Shown here in pieces: positions 1-12,187 of a DNA stretch of 64,000 nucleotides. The position numbers and the translations under genes were made by a program. Below the pieces are notes generated by a model. The model did no database searches and was not told the DNA's origin. It saw nothing but the letters and a program-made list of their open reading frames with translations. The stretch's first letter is position 1, and each line of letters starts with the position of its first letter. The stretch comes from Buxus sempervirens (taxonomy: Eukaryota > Streptophyta > Magnoliopsida > Buxales > Buxaceae). Location of the stretch: contig OX387182.1 of assembly GCA_947561395.2 (NCBI GenBank), positions 35,023,949-35,087,948 of the forward strand, in the 5' to 3' direction.

Positions 1-559
1 CTTACAGGTTCTCTCATCTAACAAAAGTCATTTTTTTTTTTAAACTTGAACCGGTTCAACAAAATGAACCGACCAACCATCCAACTGAATAAACCTAACC
101 ATTTAAATTTAACCCGTTAAACCAATAACCCTTAAACCACTTTAATATAAGCTGAACTCAATTGGGTTTTTATTCATTTATTTATTTTTTTTCACGTAAA
201 TAATCCAACTAAGTTAAACCATTTGTTTTCTTTAAAAATTTTTTTTCCAATTAATCTAATTAACTACGTATATCTTTATTTGCTCTCATTTAAAAATTCT
301 TAAAATTCCAGGGTTTTAAAAAATCCTGCTAATTTTCTGGCTGTGGCCCAAGCTTACCCATAGTCATATTTGAAAAAGGAGGGATATAGGGTTGCAAAGT
401 GGGGATATATGGCTTCATGAAAGGGTTGGTGTTACGGTACGGAGGTTTTGATTGATCTATGGGAGGAGATAATTGAATCTTGTGGGAAGATTTTGGAAAA
501 GTTTCCCTTAGATGAGGAAATCTTCCTTTGCTTTCCTACTCTGTATTTCCTTCTTCATT
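1..559. other. AT-rich left edge, no gene recognised
   Basis: No reading frame or RNA gene can be supported. Positions about 430-559 may be the decayed minus-strand continuation of the gypsy polyprotein at 560-719, because the same frame continues with several stop codons. Positions 1-430 show only AT-rich sequence. Confidence 0.4.
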
Positions 560-719
560 CTGCTTCTGCCTTCTCCAACCTCTTGGTTTAAACCCCAATG
601 CTGCTTTAGGGGTAAGTTTCTTGGCCCTTATTGGCTCCAACCTTCCTCGTAAGTTGACACCCAAACCTTTCCCTGGGTGTAAATTGTATTTTTTTTAGCA
701 CTTTTTCCATCATCTTTTC
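560..719 (-). pseudogene. Ty3/gypsy E1 polyprotein fragment, G-patch-like segment
   Basis: Read on the minus strand this encodes a short basic segment with a GKGLG core followed by an arginine/glycine stretch and LEPI. That is the pattern of the G-patch found after the protease in Tat/Ogre-type plant Ty3/gypsy polyproteins. G-patches are glycine-rich nucleic-acid-binding modules. The segment is the direct continuation of the protease region at 3701-4393; the two are separated only by solo LTR A1. Conceptually removing that LTR and one copy of the TTTTC duplication keeps the reading frame open across the join. Further left the frame meets stops, so the element is dead. Assignment to Tat/Ogre rests on this order and on the gag similarity. 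Confidence 0.6.
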
Positions 720-3695
720 TGTAAAACCCCGAATTTTCACCTAATAAATAAATAAATAATAAATAAAAGAAAATATGAGTTGGGTCCTAGTTGAAATAAA
801 AAGTGAAGATTTAGAGGATAATTAATTCGAATAAGTCATAAGTTGAAAATAAAGAAAGAATTTTAATGAAATTAGCCTAAAAGAATAAAAAGGGTATTTT
901 GGTAATTTTCAGAAAAGGGTAATTAACAAATAGCTCATTAAATAATAACTAGAATTAGAAGATAGAAGAAAATAATTTATTATGACAAGTTAGAAATTAA
1001 AAGAAATTAATAAAAGCCTAAAAGTGGGAAAAAGGGTAATTAGGAGATTTCACGTCTTAATTTGGAGAAAATAAGGTTTTTAGGTGATATTAAAGTTTAA
1101 TTAAATATTATGTACGAAAATAGGTTATAAATAGGAATTTAGATGATAAGAGATTAAATTATTAATGTTTAAGTAGAAAAATAAAAGGTGGAGAAAAAGT
1201 AGGAATTAAATTAAAAGGGTTAGACTTTAACTAGACCATGGTTGGGTTAACCCAAATTAAAGTAGCCAATTAGGGTTGGTTTAGGACTTCTAGAGCCTAA
1301 TATAAATAGGAGATTAAGGTTAGGCAAGAGAGAATTTTCGTGGGTTTAGCATTGAGAGAAAAGAGGGAGAGAAAGGAAGGAGGTTGCTAATGGAGATGTC
1401 TGACCAGCCATCATCAAATCATGATCGGGGAAGATCTGTGCGGTGGATCGCCTTTAAATTTGGGGGTTTTGTTCATCACTGATGGAACTACATTGTGTAC
1501 GGTGGAGATTTGAATTGGGAGACTCTAGTTTGGTACGTTTGGGAGCAAAAGTAAGGTCCAGAATTAGGAGCTTCAATGGAAGAAGGATTTTAGCGTATAA
1601 GGCAAGTAGTAACCCTTGGAAAACGTGAGGAACTACATGATTTCATTTTCTGTGATTTAATATTGATTGAATGGATTAGTTGGAACAGTATTTACATGGA
1701 ATCAAATTGGTTATATGTTAGTGATTGGTATTCTTGTAGGATTTGTTGAAATAAAGAAGAAAACTTGGTTTAATCATGAAATTAATTATAAGATGGTATT
1801 TAATTTATAAGAATTAATCTAGAAGGCTTTAGGAATGTTTTAGAATGTTATTAGATTAATTTAGACCAAAGAAACATATAGCAAAAGTATAAAAATCTGA
1901 ACTTTAAAAATCTGAAAATTTCTGTTTAATTTTGCACGAGCGCCTAGGATCGCCTAGCCCTGTAAAGGTCGGCGCTCTATGTAAAATTTGCAGATTTTGG
2001 GGATTTTGTAATTTGAATAAATATCCAATAATTTTTTTGATTAGTTAAGTATGTTAGCGTCTTTATAAGGACCTAATTAAGGTATAAAAATTATAAAATT
2101 AAATTGGAAAGATTAACCAATAAATTGAAGGTTTCAATGAAAGGTTTGTCTATAAAAGGGTCAAAGGGTATAGATATTGCTAGAAATAATACTACTGGTA
2201 CTTATAGCTTATAAACATCTTCTAAACTTTATTTTAGGTTTGTAGAACATGCTGGAGAAATAAAATACAGAAAATTTAAATAGAAACTAGCTTAGGTGTT
2301 AAGACAGGAATTTGGATTCTAACAACTCTAAGTAAGATTTGTTTTACTTTATTTGAGCTTTCAATATGAAGGTTGGATTCTGGAATTGCATAAACTCTGA
2401 GTTTTATCGATCTTAGGAAACATGAGTTTTATTTTGAAAATAATTGGAAGAATTGCATATGTTAGCCTGAAAAAGCCTATAATTGGATTTGTAATGATTG
2501 AATCATGATTTTCACATGGAATGGAATACTTGGGTATGGTTTGGTATGTAGTATGATGTTGTTCACTTTACTTTTACGGTTGGGTGATACGGCTTCTGTG
2601 GTTAAATTGATACTAACTTTTACGGCAGAGATGGGTAATCCTCTATGTAAAGATGTGTAATTCTTTACGGGTAAAAGTGTGTATGCCTCCTACACTAGCG
2701 TGTCCTCCCGTATGTGGTTTTATCGTGGTTTGTGTCAGTGGGCTTAGCTGTATATGGATCCATAGTTTTGGCCGGTTAGCTAAGTTGTATTTAATTTGGG
2801 TTGAGTTACTCCTATATGCGAGCGCGCTTCCCTTGCAAGTTAGTTTGCTCTGGGAAGGTCCTATGTCTGGAGGGACACCCCGATGCGCCGTTGGTGATTC
2901 CTTGTACATGTAGATAAGCGACCGTCTCCATGTATTGATTCTGGTGCTGCATGCTGGTGGTACATGCCAACTCTGTTGAGTTCGTGCGCAATAAGTCGGT
3001 GACTACGGCTCTTGTCTATAGCTGCGCTGCATAGGGCTTGAGTATCATTAAGTAGCACTGCCCCTAAGCCGCACGGTGGTATAGCAGTTTGTTGAGTGTC
3101 ATCTCAATACTTATCATCTTTGTGAGTCCTGCAATGACACGTGGTTTATTGCTTTTGTTGATTTTACCCCGTTAACATCAAGTTATTGGTATTTATACAT
3201 GATCATCTGTTTTATCACTTTATTTGAAATTGCCATGGATAACTTGGATTTCTCGTCTTATCGTTGATTAATCGAATACCTCATGACTATTTGCTTACAT
3301 TGGACTGTTTCTAATTGCATGCACCTGCTACTTGCTGAGATGTAAATCTCACTCCGTTTTCCCCTATTTTTCAGGTTGCTTGGAGAGATCGCGAAGATGG
3401 GGTTTTAATTTGATGGGTAGAATTATAATTGGTATTAATGTCACATGTTGATTAGATAAACTTTATTGTAAACTGAATTGAATATATTGATTAAAGATTT
3501 GTTTTATTGGCCACCATAACTCTGATGTAATTAATTAGTAAAGTTTAAAATTATTGTGAATCTTGGTGTGTATCTGACCCCAGCTTCGTGGTAACACCTC
3601 GAGTTTGGTTGTTGAACCGAACTTGGGTTGTTACAGTAGCGAACCGGGTTTGGGTTGGGTGCCGGTTTGCACTGACCCGGGTTCAGGGCGTTACA
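720..3695 (+). mobile_element. Solo LTR A1, 2976 bp, TSD TTTTC
   Basis: The element starts TGTAAAACCCCGAATTTTC and ends CAGGGCGTTACA. It is flanked by identical 5-bp duplications TTTTC at 715-719 and 3696-3700. A TATA box (TATAAATA) lies at 1301-1308. There is no internal region, primer-binding site or second LTR, so it is a solo LTR left by intra-element recombination. It sits in the protease/G-patch junction of gypsy element E1, in the opposite orientation. Positions 2640-3130 match, in inverse orientation, 34130-34470 of solo LTR A4. Small open frames inside it are not conserved between copies. Confidence 0.9.
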
Positions 3696-3700
3696 TTTTC

Positions 3701-4393
3701 AGCGTAGGTCATCTTCCCTACCTTATCTTGATACCCTCCAGGTATGAAATTGATAGTCTCAAATTGGAAAAAGTGAAATGCAATTTTGTCAACAGTCATC
3801 TTGACATTAATGAAGGGTACATCAGGTGGCACTATTGGAGGTATCAAATTCTCAGCTAGGATAGTTATCACCCTTAGTCCTCTTATATACTTCACCCTTT
3901 GGTGAAGAGTGGATGGTATTGCCTTAGATGAGTGTATCCACGGCCTTCCTAGGAGCAGATTGAAAGCTGCTGGAATATCCATCACTTCAAATGTGATGTT
4001 AAAGATATTGGGTCCAATAGTGACCGGCAGTTCAATCTCCCCAATGGAGTGTCTTAGAGCTATCAAAAGCCCTCACAATCCTCCCATTTTGTTTGATCTT
4101 GGATTGATCCAAACCAAGCTTGGCAAAGTGATTAACGGGCAAACATTTTAGGTTGACCCATTATCAATTAAAACTCGTGCTATCATATTGCCCTTACAAA
4201 GCACAGTAATATGCAAAGGGTCAACATGATAATACCCACCTAGGCTTATCTCACTTTCTGAAAAACTTATCACATTGTGAGATAAGATTTGGCCAACCAT
4301 TTTGCCTAGCTGGTCAAGATCAGTAGCTTTGGGCACATGTGCACTCTGAAGCACCCTTAACAAAGAATCCCTATGCTTTTCAGAATTCAGCAA
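3701..4393 (-). pseudogene. Ty3/gypsy E1 retropepsin (aspartic protease) region
   Basis: The minus-strand translation shows a protease active-site motif LIDNGST near 4150-4171, then GEIELPV, then LLGRPWIH near 3940-3970. These are the expected blocks of the retropepsin of plant Ty3/gypsy elements, which cleaves the Gag-Pol polyprotein in virus-like particles. A stop codon follows directly after DNGST, and the conserved RAFD block lies in a different frame from the flanking blocks, so at least one stop and two frameshifts disable it. Gag lies upstream (higher coordinates). The downstream part is displaced to 560-719 by solo LTR A1. Confidence 0.8.
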
Positions 4394-6740
4394 AAGTCCC
4401 AGTATTGAAATCTAGGCAGGGACCTTATTTAACTGATTGACAATATTGAATTCACTCTTCTTTATTATTTTAATGAGGTCTGACGCCTCACTTTCAGCAA
4501 CCTTAGGAGTGTCCTCCCCTATTTTTGCTTTTCCTTTCAATTTTGTCTTCTCTTCTGCTTCTTTTCTTTCTTTCTCAACTTCCAATCATTTTTCTTTTCC
4601 CTCTTCTCTTACACACTTTCCAGACCTCATCATGAGGTTCACCTCCTCTTGGTTCTGTCTCTCGACCACTGGAACCGTGGTTGTGATGCCCTTGTTGTAA
4701 TTCCATGGCACAATTGATTCTGAGTAACTGGGCTTTGGGACATTTATAACAAGGGGAGGAAGTTTGGACTTAGATTGAAAAGCCTGGGTAGAAGGAACAT
4801 CTACAACCAAGGGTGTGAGTTGCTTTAGTTGAAGTGATTTTGAAGGTAAAGGAAATGAAGAGGTAACTGAAGTGGTGATGTGGTCACAGTTGATGACCAA
4901 GGTGGCTTTTATGGATTGGAGGGAGAAAAAGTAGATGGATTGCAATTAATAACCAGAGGAGGCCTCGCAATACTTACTTGGGCCATGAGAGAGGAAACCC
5001 GGTCCAAGGAGGAGTTAATATGCTCCGCAGCACAATCATTCCTTTTTGAAATGACATCGATTTCATCTCCCCCTTTTCCTTGGTAGAAATGGACTTTAAC
5101 CGAAGTCCCTATGGGAGCAATCAACTGAGATGGGTCAAAAGCTCTTTGAATGGAAGAGATGGCTGCAACTGAGTTGGACAGGTTTGCCCCATTGTGATAA
5201 GGCAATGGATTCTGCCCAATGTCATTTCCAGAAGGAGTGGATGCAACTGTATTGAAGGACAAGGCTTTTTGATCCAACAGGTCCTGAACAGCATGCTTTA
5301 AAGGCCAACAGTTGTCAATAGGGTGACCTGGTGCACCCATGTGAAAATCACAGGTGACTGAGGAGTCAAAATTCCTTCCCTTAGAGGCATTCGGGTTCGA
5401 CTACTTAAGGGTTACATATCCCGCCTTCAGTAAGGTTGGCAATAACTGGGAAAGTGTCACGGGAATAGGAGTGAAGACTCTATTCCTTCTTGTTGCCATC
5501 CAGGCATCTCTCTCTTCCCTAGTGAAATCCCTCTTCTGATTTGCAGGCACAGATGGAGAGAAATTGATGTTGAGAGGAGTTTGATGGATGGTTTGTGGCT
5601 GTTGGGTCTACTGGGGTGTAGGAACATTGATGTGGAGTGGTTTTCTGGGAGGAAGAGTTTGTACCAAGTTTACTTCTCTTTCTTTCTTGTTCCTATTCTT
5701 TTTCATCCCATTCCCCTTCTTCTGTGCAAAAGAGTTAGAGGGATCTGACTGACCAGCCATAGCAGAGTAATCAATTATCTTTCCTGATCTGACCCCGTCC
5801 TCAATCCAATCGGTCACTTGTACCAGGGCTGCAAAGTTGGTAGTAGTCTGACCCACCAAATGATTGTAAAAAGACTGCCCCAGTGTGCTAATGAATGTTG
5901 AAATCATCTCTGGCTCCAACATAAGTGGTCTGACCTGAGAGGCAGTCTCCCTCCACCTCTTGGCGTATTGCCTCACAGATTCGTCCTTATTTTTGCTCAT
6001 CCTCATCACATCATACCTATCTGGAACGATCTAAGAATTGAACTTATATTGGGCCAAAAAGGCATCAACCAAATCCTTCTACCTTCAAATTTTTCCATGG
6101 TCAAGTGTGGCAAACCATCTCAGAGCAGATCCAGTCAAACTCCTCTGGAAGAGTTGAATCAGAATGCCGTCATCCTGGCCAAATTGGCATAGAGCCCCAC
6201 AATAGAGCTTCAGATAGCTCATGGGGCAGCCAGTGCCATTGTATTTTTCAAAGTCTGGGCACTTGAATTTGGCTGGTAGGCAGACATCTGGGTATAGACA
6301 CAGGTCTTCAAAGTTTGTCCCTCCATAACTGTTCACCCCCTTCACTTCTCTTAGTTCTTCCTGAATCTCCAACTTATGCAGGAATTTCATTTCCATCTCC
6401 TCCCTTATTCTCTCTTTTTCCTTCTCTTTTTCAGATTCAACACTATCCTCCCTGATCAGTATAGGTTCAAGGACAGGTTCAAAAACAGGTTCAGGGATAG
6501 GTTGAGCTGGAGGTGGAATGTTGTTTGAGGTGGAGGTACTTGGTGGGAAGTGAAGGCTTGGTTTTGGGCTTGGGCTTGCTGGGCCTAAACAGCCAGTAAG
6601 TTTTCCAGCATTTGGGCGAGCCCCGCCACTTGTGCTTGCAGTTGAGCAAAGTCTTAAGTAGGAACTTCAGTCCGATTCTCAGTAGGATCCATTGTGCGAG
6701 CCCTTGATCTGGTCACGGGAGCAATGGTTGCAAGTGTACT
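4394..6740 (-). pseudogene. Ty3/gypsy E1 gag polyprotein (decayed)
   Basis: The likely start is the ATG at 6692-6690, followed by a glutamine- and proline-rich N-terminus. The retrotrans_gag core lies at about 6390-5800: a KCPDFEKYNGTGCP block, then QLFQRSLTGSALRWFATLD, then a block around RQYAKRWRETASQV. At 5280-5355 is a zinc-knuckle-like segment (CDFHMGAPGHPIDNCWPLK). Gag packages element RNA. The core has in-frame stops (one TGA and two TAGs between 6009 and 6084) and the N-terminal part has others, so no full protein can be made. The C-terminal linker to the protease (4394-5270) is serine/proline-rich and low in conservation. Confidence 0.8.
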
Positions 6741-6899
6741 GGTACCTGGCAAAGGAAAAAACATATCAACCCCAATTTATGTCTCATTCACACACCTATG
6801 AATGCATGTATGCAGGTTAAGTGAACACGAGTTTGGACTTTATTATTATTTTTTATTTTTTTATTTTATTTTATTTTTTTGTTTGTTTATTTTGAAGAA
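6741..6899. other. E1 leader next to gag, T-rich
   Basis: This short stretch lies between the gag start and the 76-bp tandem array. It includes a T-rich run at 6840-6895. No gene is seen. Confidence 0.4.
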
Positions 6900-7407
6900 T
6901 TGTTGGAATATTTTAAGGCTTCCAGCATGTCCCACAAGATATGAATTGGGTGGTACAAAAAGACCATCCAAAAAGTTGTTGGAATATTTTAAGGCTTCCA
7001 ACATGTCCTACAAGATATGAATTGGTTGGCACAAAAAAATGCCATCCAAAGAGTTGTTGGAATATTTTAGGGCTTCCAGCATGTCCCACAAGATATGAAT
7101 TGGGTGGTACAAAAAGACCATCCAAAGAGTTGTTGGAATATTTTAGGGCTTCCAACATGTCCCACAAGATATAAATTGGGTGGTACAAAAAGACCATCCA
7201 AAGAGTTGTTGGAATATTTTAGGGCTTCCAACATGTCCCACAAGATATGAATTGGGTGGTACAAAAAGACCATCCAAAGAGTTGTTAGAATATTTTAGGG
7301 CTTCCAACATATCCCACAAGATATGAATTGGGTGGTACAAAAAGACCATCCAAAGAGTTGTTGGAATATTTTAGGGCTTCCAACATGTCCCACAAGATAT
7401 GAATTGG
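6900..7407. repeat. Minisatellite, 76-bp unit, about 6.7 copies
   Basis: A 76-bp unit beginning TTGTTGGAATATTTTAGGGC repeats in register from 6900 to 7407 with only scattered substitutions. The units contain no stop in some frames, which creates overlapping repetitive reading frames that are not genes. It lies in the untranslated leader of gypsy element E1, upstream of gag on the minus strand. Confidence 0.92.
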
Positions 7408-7572
7408 AATTAAGGCTTCCAAAGCCTCCTGAAATTACTCAGGCTTTCAAGAGCCTATGAAGGGTTCTATAATCATGCAAGCTTCTAGGGGCTTATGAGG
7501 ATAAAGATATGAAATTTCAGGCTTTCAGAGGTCCTATGAGTTTCTAAATTAAGGCTATCGAAGGCCGGGTTA

Positions 7573-7750
7573 AAAATCTGAAATTCAAAGGCTTTCAAAG
7601 GCCCACAAAAATTTGGATAAAATCTGAAATTCAAAGGTTTTCAGAGGCCCACAGAAATTTTGGATAAAATCTAAAATTCAAAGGCTTCCAGAGGTCCATG
7701 GAAATTTTGGAGAAAATCTGAAATTCAAAGGCTTTCAGAGGCCCATGGAA
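7573..7750. repeat. Minisatellite, 47-bp unit, about 3.8 copies
   Basis: The 47-bp unit AAAATCTGAAATTCAAAGG... GGCCCA... TTTTGGA(T/G) repeats from 7573 to 7750. A looser series of GGCTTTC/GGCTTCC motifs precedes it at 7408-7572. It is part of the same E1 leader as the 76-bp array. Confidence 0.8.
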
Positions 7751-8243
7751 AAAAAATTTTACATCTTTTTTTTTTGTTAGACTTTTGATTTGACTTTTTT
7801 CTTTTTTCTATTTTTTTTCTTTGAAATTTCTTATTCAAGAACAGATTTTTAAATTGAATTGTTCTTATCAAACTTTGGAGATTAAAAATGATTTGAAATT
7901 CTTTTTCCTCATTTTTCCATTAGATTGCACTTCAAGAATGTGTTTTACAACATTGATGTGATTTGAGGTTCTATTAAAGTGTATTTTGATTCAAACATAT
8001 TTTCCTTTATCACTTCCGTTATTTGAGTTAAGTTACCTATTCAACTTAGGTAAAAAATTTTATAAAAATGCTTAACCCTTTGATTTGAGTGAGTTTTAGA
8101 AGAATTTGGATGCTATTTACTCTTATTGAAGTGTTTATCATCTGTTTATATCACTTAAGAGGTTAAAGGAACCAAGTTTGTTGGCAAAAGTTGCTGAAAT
8201 AGCTATTAATCCGTAAAACCTCATATTTAGTGCGGACTAGCCG
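7751..8243. other. E1 leader, AT-rich, no gene
   Basis: AT-rich sequence with poly-T runs. No reading frame or recognisable element edge is seen. Confidence 0.4.
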
Positions 8244-8383
8244 TGACCGCATTTAAAATGCGGTCAGGCTATGTCCGTAAATAAAATGCGGACAAGTTAT
8301 GTCCGTAAATGAAATGCGGACAGGCCATGTCTGCAAATGAAATGCGGACAGGCCATGTCCGCCAATGAAATGCGGTTTACGGA
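8244..8383. repeat. Five 28-bp palindromic repeats (GCGGAC type)
   Basis: Five consecutive 28-bp units start at 8244, 8272, 8300, 8328 and 8356. Each carries a CCG(C/T)A...AATGCGG inverted repeat, for example GACCGCATTTAAAATGCGGTC. Similar palindromes recur inside the LTRs at 14120-14210, 21405-21510 and 26040-26260. Confidence 0.85.
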
Positions 8384-8736
8384 CGGAATTTCATTGTTTT
8401 TGTTTTTCAAGTGATTTTAATGATTTTGATTGCGCATCCAAACATATGGTTCACCATTGACAAACTTCTAGACTGTCCCAAAGTGGACTTTGACACTATA
8501 TTTACAAAACAAATGCATGAGGGCACATGCTCCCTCCAAAATCAGACACCATATTTATGAATTTTTGACTTTTGGTTGCCTCCAACATGGATTTTTGGGT
8601 AGGATGACTTCTGAGCAAAGTTCAAAAAACTCTTCTTATAGGCTACACCAAACTTAGGATACAAACCTCATTGGGAAAAAATTCCATCCCAAACACGTGG
8701 ACACCATGGCACTTACTTTAAATGATATGAAGATAA
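8384..8736. other. E1 leader, no gene
   Basis: No reading frame or repeat is recognised. It ends at the abrupt start of an LTR-B-like sequence at 8737. Confidence 0.4.
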
Positions 8737-8980
8737 TGTAAGCACCTCATTTTTGCACCCCTCTTAAAAAGCAAAAAGAAAGAAAGCAAAATCCTAAAAG
8801 AAAGGTCAAAACCCTAAGGAGCAAAAGGTGACTTTTGGCTGAGCCCAAATTGATTTCCATACCTTATCCCAATAAGTAGAGAATCCTGACATGGCTCCAA
8901 CGCAACTGAGTTTGCAGGAATCGGAGCTCGGATGGAGAAGATATGAGCAAAACAGTCCCAGAGGCAAATCAGTCAAAGTT
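8737..8980 (+). mobile_element. Truncated LTR-B 5' end
   Basis: It starts TGTAAGCACCTCATTTTTGC, which is the reverse complement of the right ends of the B-family LTRs at 19703, 26817 and 34097. It stays alignable through a CTCCAACGCAACTGAGTTTG block to about 8980. No matching LTR end or target-site duplication is found to the right, so this is a partial or deleted copy. Confidence 0.6.
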
Positions 8981-9488
8981 AAAATATAGCATTCATATCA
9001 TACCTTGGCCTTGTGAACCATGCAACCGGCCTTCCCTCAATTACAAACCCATTTCCCCATCGTAATTGTTTACTTTAGCTGAAAAACGTGTATCTCCACC
9101 TTCAAGCGTATGGGCTTTGGGTTTTGGTTTAATGGCAACTTAGATCTCAAGCCTAGTGATGATCAGAATCAAAGATCCACAATGTCATCACATCATTAGC
9201 TCAAAGTTCTAAGGTGAATGTTTTCACTTTTGCTTTCCGAAGTAACGACCTCGGTGCGCCAAGCTACACACATTCGGGTTCAACTTCCTATAGGTAATGG
9301 GTGGGTTGTGCAAGAGATTTAAAGTGCCCAAGTGCATTTGAAATAAAGGTGCATTCACAACGTCCCAAACCCTTGCCACTCTTTTTCGTAGCCAAGCACA
9401 TTTTTATTCACAAACCAAGGCAGATATGGCATCGTATTGGAAATAAATAAAAACAAGTAAACAAGATAATAAAACAACCTAAGCATGC
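8981..9488 (-). other. E1 leader, interrupted by solo LTR A2
   Basis: Non-coding sequence interpreted as the untranslated leader of gypsy element E1. It continues at 12188 after the solo LTR. Positions 9484-9488 (CATGC) are the left copy of the A2 duplication. Confidence 0.45.
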
Positions 9489-12182
9489 TGTAAAATCTCA
9501 AATTTTTAATAACATTAAAATTTTGATTTTATGTTTTTAATTTATTTAATTAGTGGAAAACTTTAGAAACAGAGAAAGGGAAATTAATTAGAGTTAAATT
9601 TAAAATTTTAAATAGGATCAATTATTAAAATGGGAAAATTTGGTTATTGGACTTCCATGGATTTGGATTTTGGTGGTTCGGTGTTGGAGCGAGTGAGGGT
9701 AATCTTGGAATTTCCCAAGCCTAAATTATGAGGATTTTAAATTAAGTTAAATGGGCATCAAATATTGGTTTAAATAAATTAATAGTATTGTGTTTGAAAA
9801 TTATTATAATTTGGAAGGTGCTAAGGTAGAGTCTTGGTGGAGTGGCGAAATTAAATCAAAGGGTAGGTGATTGCCTAGGTAGGATGTTGCGGTGGGTGAG
9901 CACACAACGGATCATGAAGTGGGTTGTTTTTTTTTTAGGGCATCGGAGCTTATAAATAGAACAGGTGTGAGTTCACTGGTTCTATTCGAATGGCTCGGAG
10001 GAAGATATTTCAGTTGCTGGATTGGTCCAGGGTGTGGAGAGTAGAAGAAGGAGAGTGGAGGATTCGAAATTGAGATGCTCAGAAATCTGATCGGAGGTAA
10101 ATCAGAGCTGTCTCGGAGCATGGAATGTTTGTAAAGGTAGGATCGGAATCAAGTTGATCGGAGCATGCTCTGTGAGTGAACGAACTGAAAGGTGGAAATG
10201 AGTTGCTGCCGATTGGTGATCAGAAGAGAAAATTTGAGTAGCTGGATCAGTGGAGAACCAGATCAGGTGAGTAGCACTCTGATTAATCGAGATTTAGCAT
10301 TCGAGGTTTTTTAGAACTTGAATTATGCTTTGGTCTGCCAAAAACCCTGTTTATGACCTTTTAGTGATGATCGAACGATTTCTGGTAGATTTTCGTTTGA
10401 ATTAATTTCAATTTGTGTTAATCGTTATGCTAGGAAGTGTAGAAGGGGATTGGAGTGGAGTTTGGCCAAAGATTTAGGTTCAGAGGTGTCAGAAATCACC
10501 TAACAAAGAGTGAGAAGTTACCGAGTCAGGATTCGAGTTGGCGCTTAGCGCTATGTAGCTGGCACTAACCTACATGAGGTAAGCGCCGGTTCAAATTTGG
10601 TCTGGCGCCTACCTGTTTAGCCTAGCGCCAACCCCTGGCGATGAGCGCTAGGTGTGTTTTGTTCCATTAAGTGCGGCTAATTGTTCTAGAGGGTCTTTCA
10701 TGGTTTTTAACCTCAAATCTCATCCAATTGGAGTTAGATGAGTGTTACAACTAATTTGTATTGGTTTCTAGTCGGAGATTTTCTGCGGTATAAATACTAT
10801 TTGGTTTTGGTCAGATTTTGCTTGCCTTAATGATTTGGGACAAATTTGAATGTATGGATTATTTTCATAACTACTTACTTGACCGTGGTTTAATCCTGAA
10901 AGTATACTTTGGAATTTCATCTAGTTATTGTTATTGTGAAGTTAAATGAGAAGGTACTTTGGAAACTCCATGATGGAGTTGGTTCTGAGTGACCCAGGAT
11001 ATGCATTGATCATTTTTGGATACATGTGTTTTGTACGTTGGATTACATGCTGAGTTACAGTTGGTTTAAATTGGGGATTTGATTTTAATTACTGGTTTAG
11101 CTTGTCCTGGATCCATGTCTAAGCTTAGTAATTAAATGTTATTGCTTGTTAGTGTAATCACATGGCCTTGTGTGTTGCCACGACCGGTGTAGAGCATTCA
11201 GAAACCCTGAGTAGGCCTGGTTGTCAATGCCGAAACCCGATGAGTAGGCTGGCATTGGATGACAAAACCCTAAGTAAGCCGTCATTTCATAGTTCCGAAA
11301 CCCTGAGTAAGCCGGAACTGTGTACATGGAGGTGTGGATGTCTCATTGGCATGTTGATTAACTAATTTAAGGAATAGACATGACATTGACCAATGTTTGG
11401 AATTTGACTTTATTTGTCACGAGATGTTTTATCGGCTAATTTGTTGGTATTTATGGTACATTGAATACGGTTTATCAGTGTTGGTATTTGTATCTCCTGC
11501 CGATGTAAAGCAGCATTGTTACCCTGAGTGGTTCGGTGTTGTCAATGTCGAAGCCCGATGAGTAGGCCGGCATTGGATGACGAAACCCTGAGTAGGCCGG
11601 ATATACATTTGGAGGCGTGGGCATGGCTTTGATGTGACTTGGTATATGATGGCACTTGCTGAGACCAGAGATATCTATTGAGTTGTTTGGATTATGTTTC
11701 CACTGTTGTGTTGTTACCCGGTTACACGGAATTTTACGGTTATGTTTGTAATTTGACACTGACGTTATTACTTTGGTTTATACAATGGATTTTCACGGTT
11801 ATATTGATTGGATTGTTGGAATGTTGTCAGATTACTCGAATTATATGTGTTATCGTCACTGTTTATGTTTTGTAACCGTTGCATATTTTAGAACTGAACT
11901 AAATGGTTTTGTGCATGCATATGCTGCTCACTGGGATATTCGTATCTCATTCCGTATTATTTTGTTTTGTTTCCAGTGGCTCTTGGAGAGGACGATTTCT
12001 GCAGGTAGTTGCTCAGTCATGTGAGTTATTTCAATTTGGGATTTGTTTTAGCGTATTATGATTATCTAGTTATTGTTGTATTCATGTCTTTCCTTCACTC
12101 TGATATTGCGATCCTGTGTTATCTATTAACCTCCGGAGATGAGTTACAATTTAATTACGTAACTCAGATCCAGGGCGTTACA
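9489..12182 (+). mobile_element. Solo LTR A2, 2694 bp, TSD CATGC
   Basis: It starts TGTAAAATCTCAAATTTTTA and ends CAGGGCGTTACA, flanked by CATGC at 9484-9488 and 12183-12187. A TATA box (TATAAATA) lies at 9951-9958. A GGCGC-rich cluster is at 10530-10660, and GAAACCCTGAGTAGGCCGG-type short repeats are at 11195-11320 and 11520-11605. There is no internal region. It is diverged from A1 but shares both termini and the internal layout. Confidence 0.9.
11195..11605. repeat. Short degenerate repeats CGAAACCCTGAGTAGGCCGG
   Basis: About six units at 11195-11320 and three more at 11520-11605, with spacing near 20-50 bp. They sit in LTR A2 roughly where LTR A3 carries its CCACCAAGC minisatellite, suggesting a region of the A family prone to tandem amplification. 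Confidence 0.7.
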
Positions 12183-12187
12183 CATGC

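Noticed and set aside
6913..7349. Several overlapping minus-strand repetitive reading frames
   Set aside because: They are read-through of the 76-bp minisatellite; the frame exists only because the unit lacks stops.
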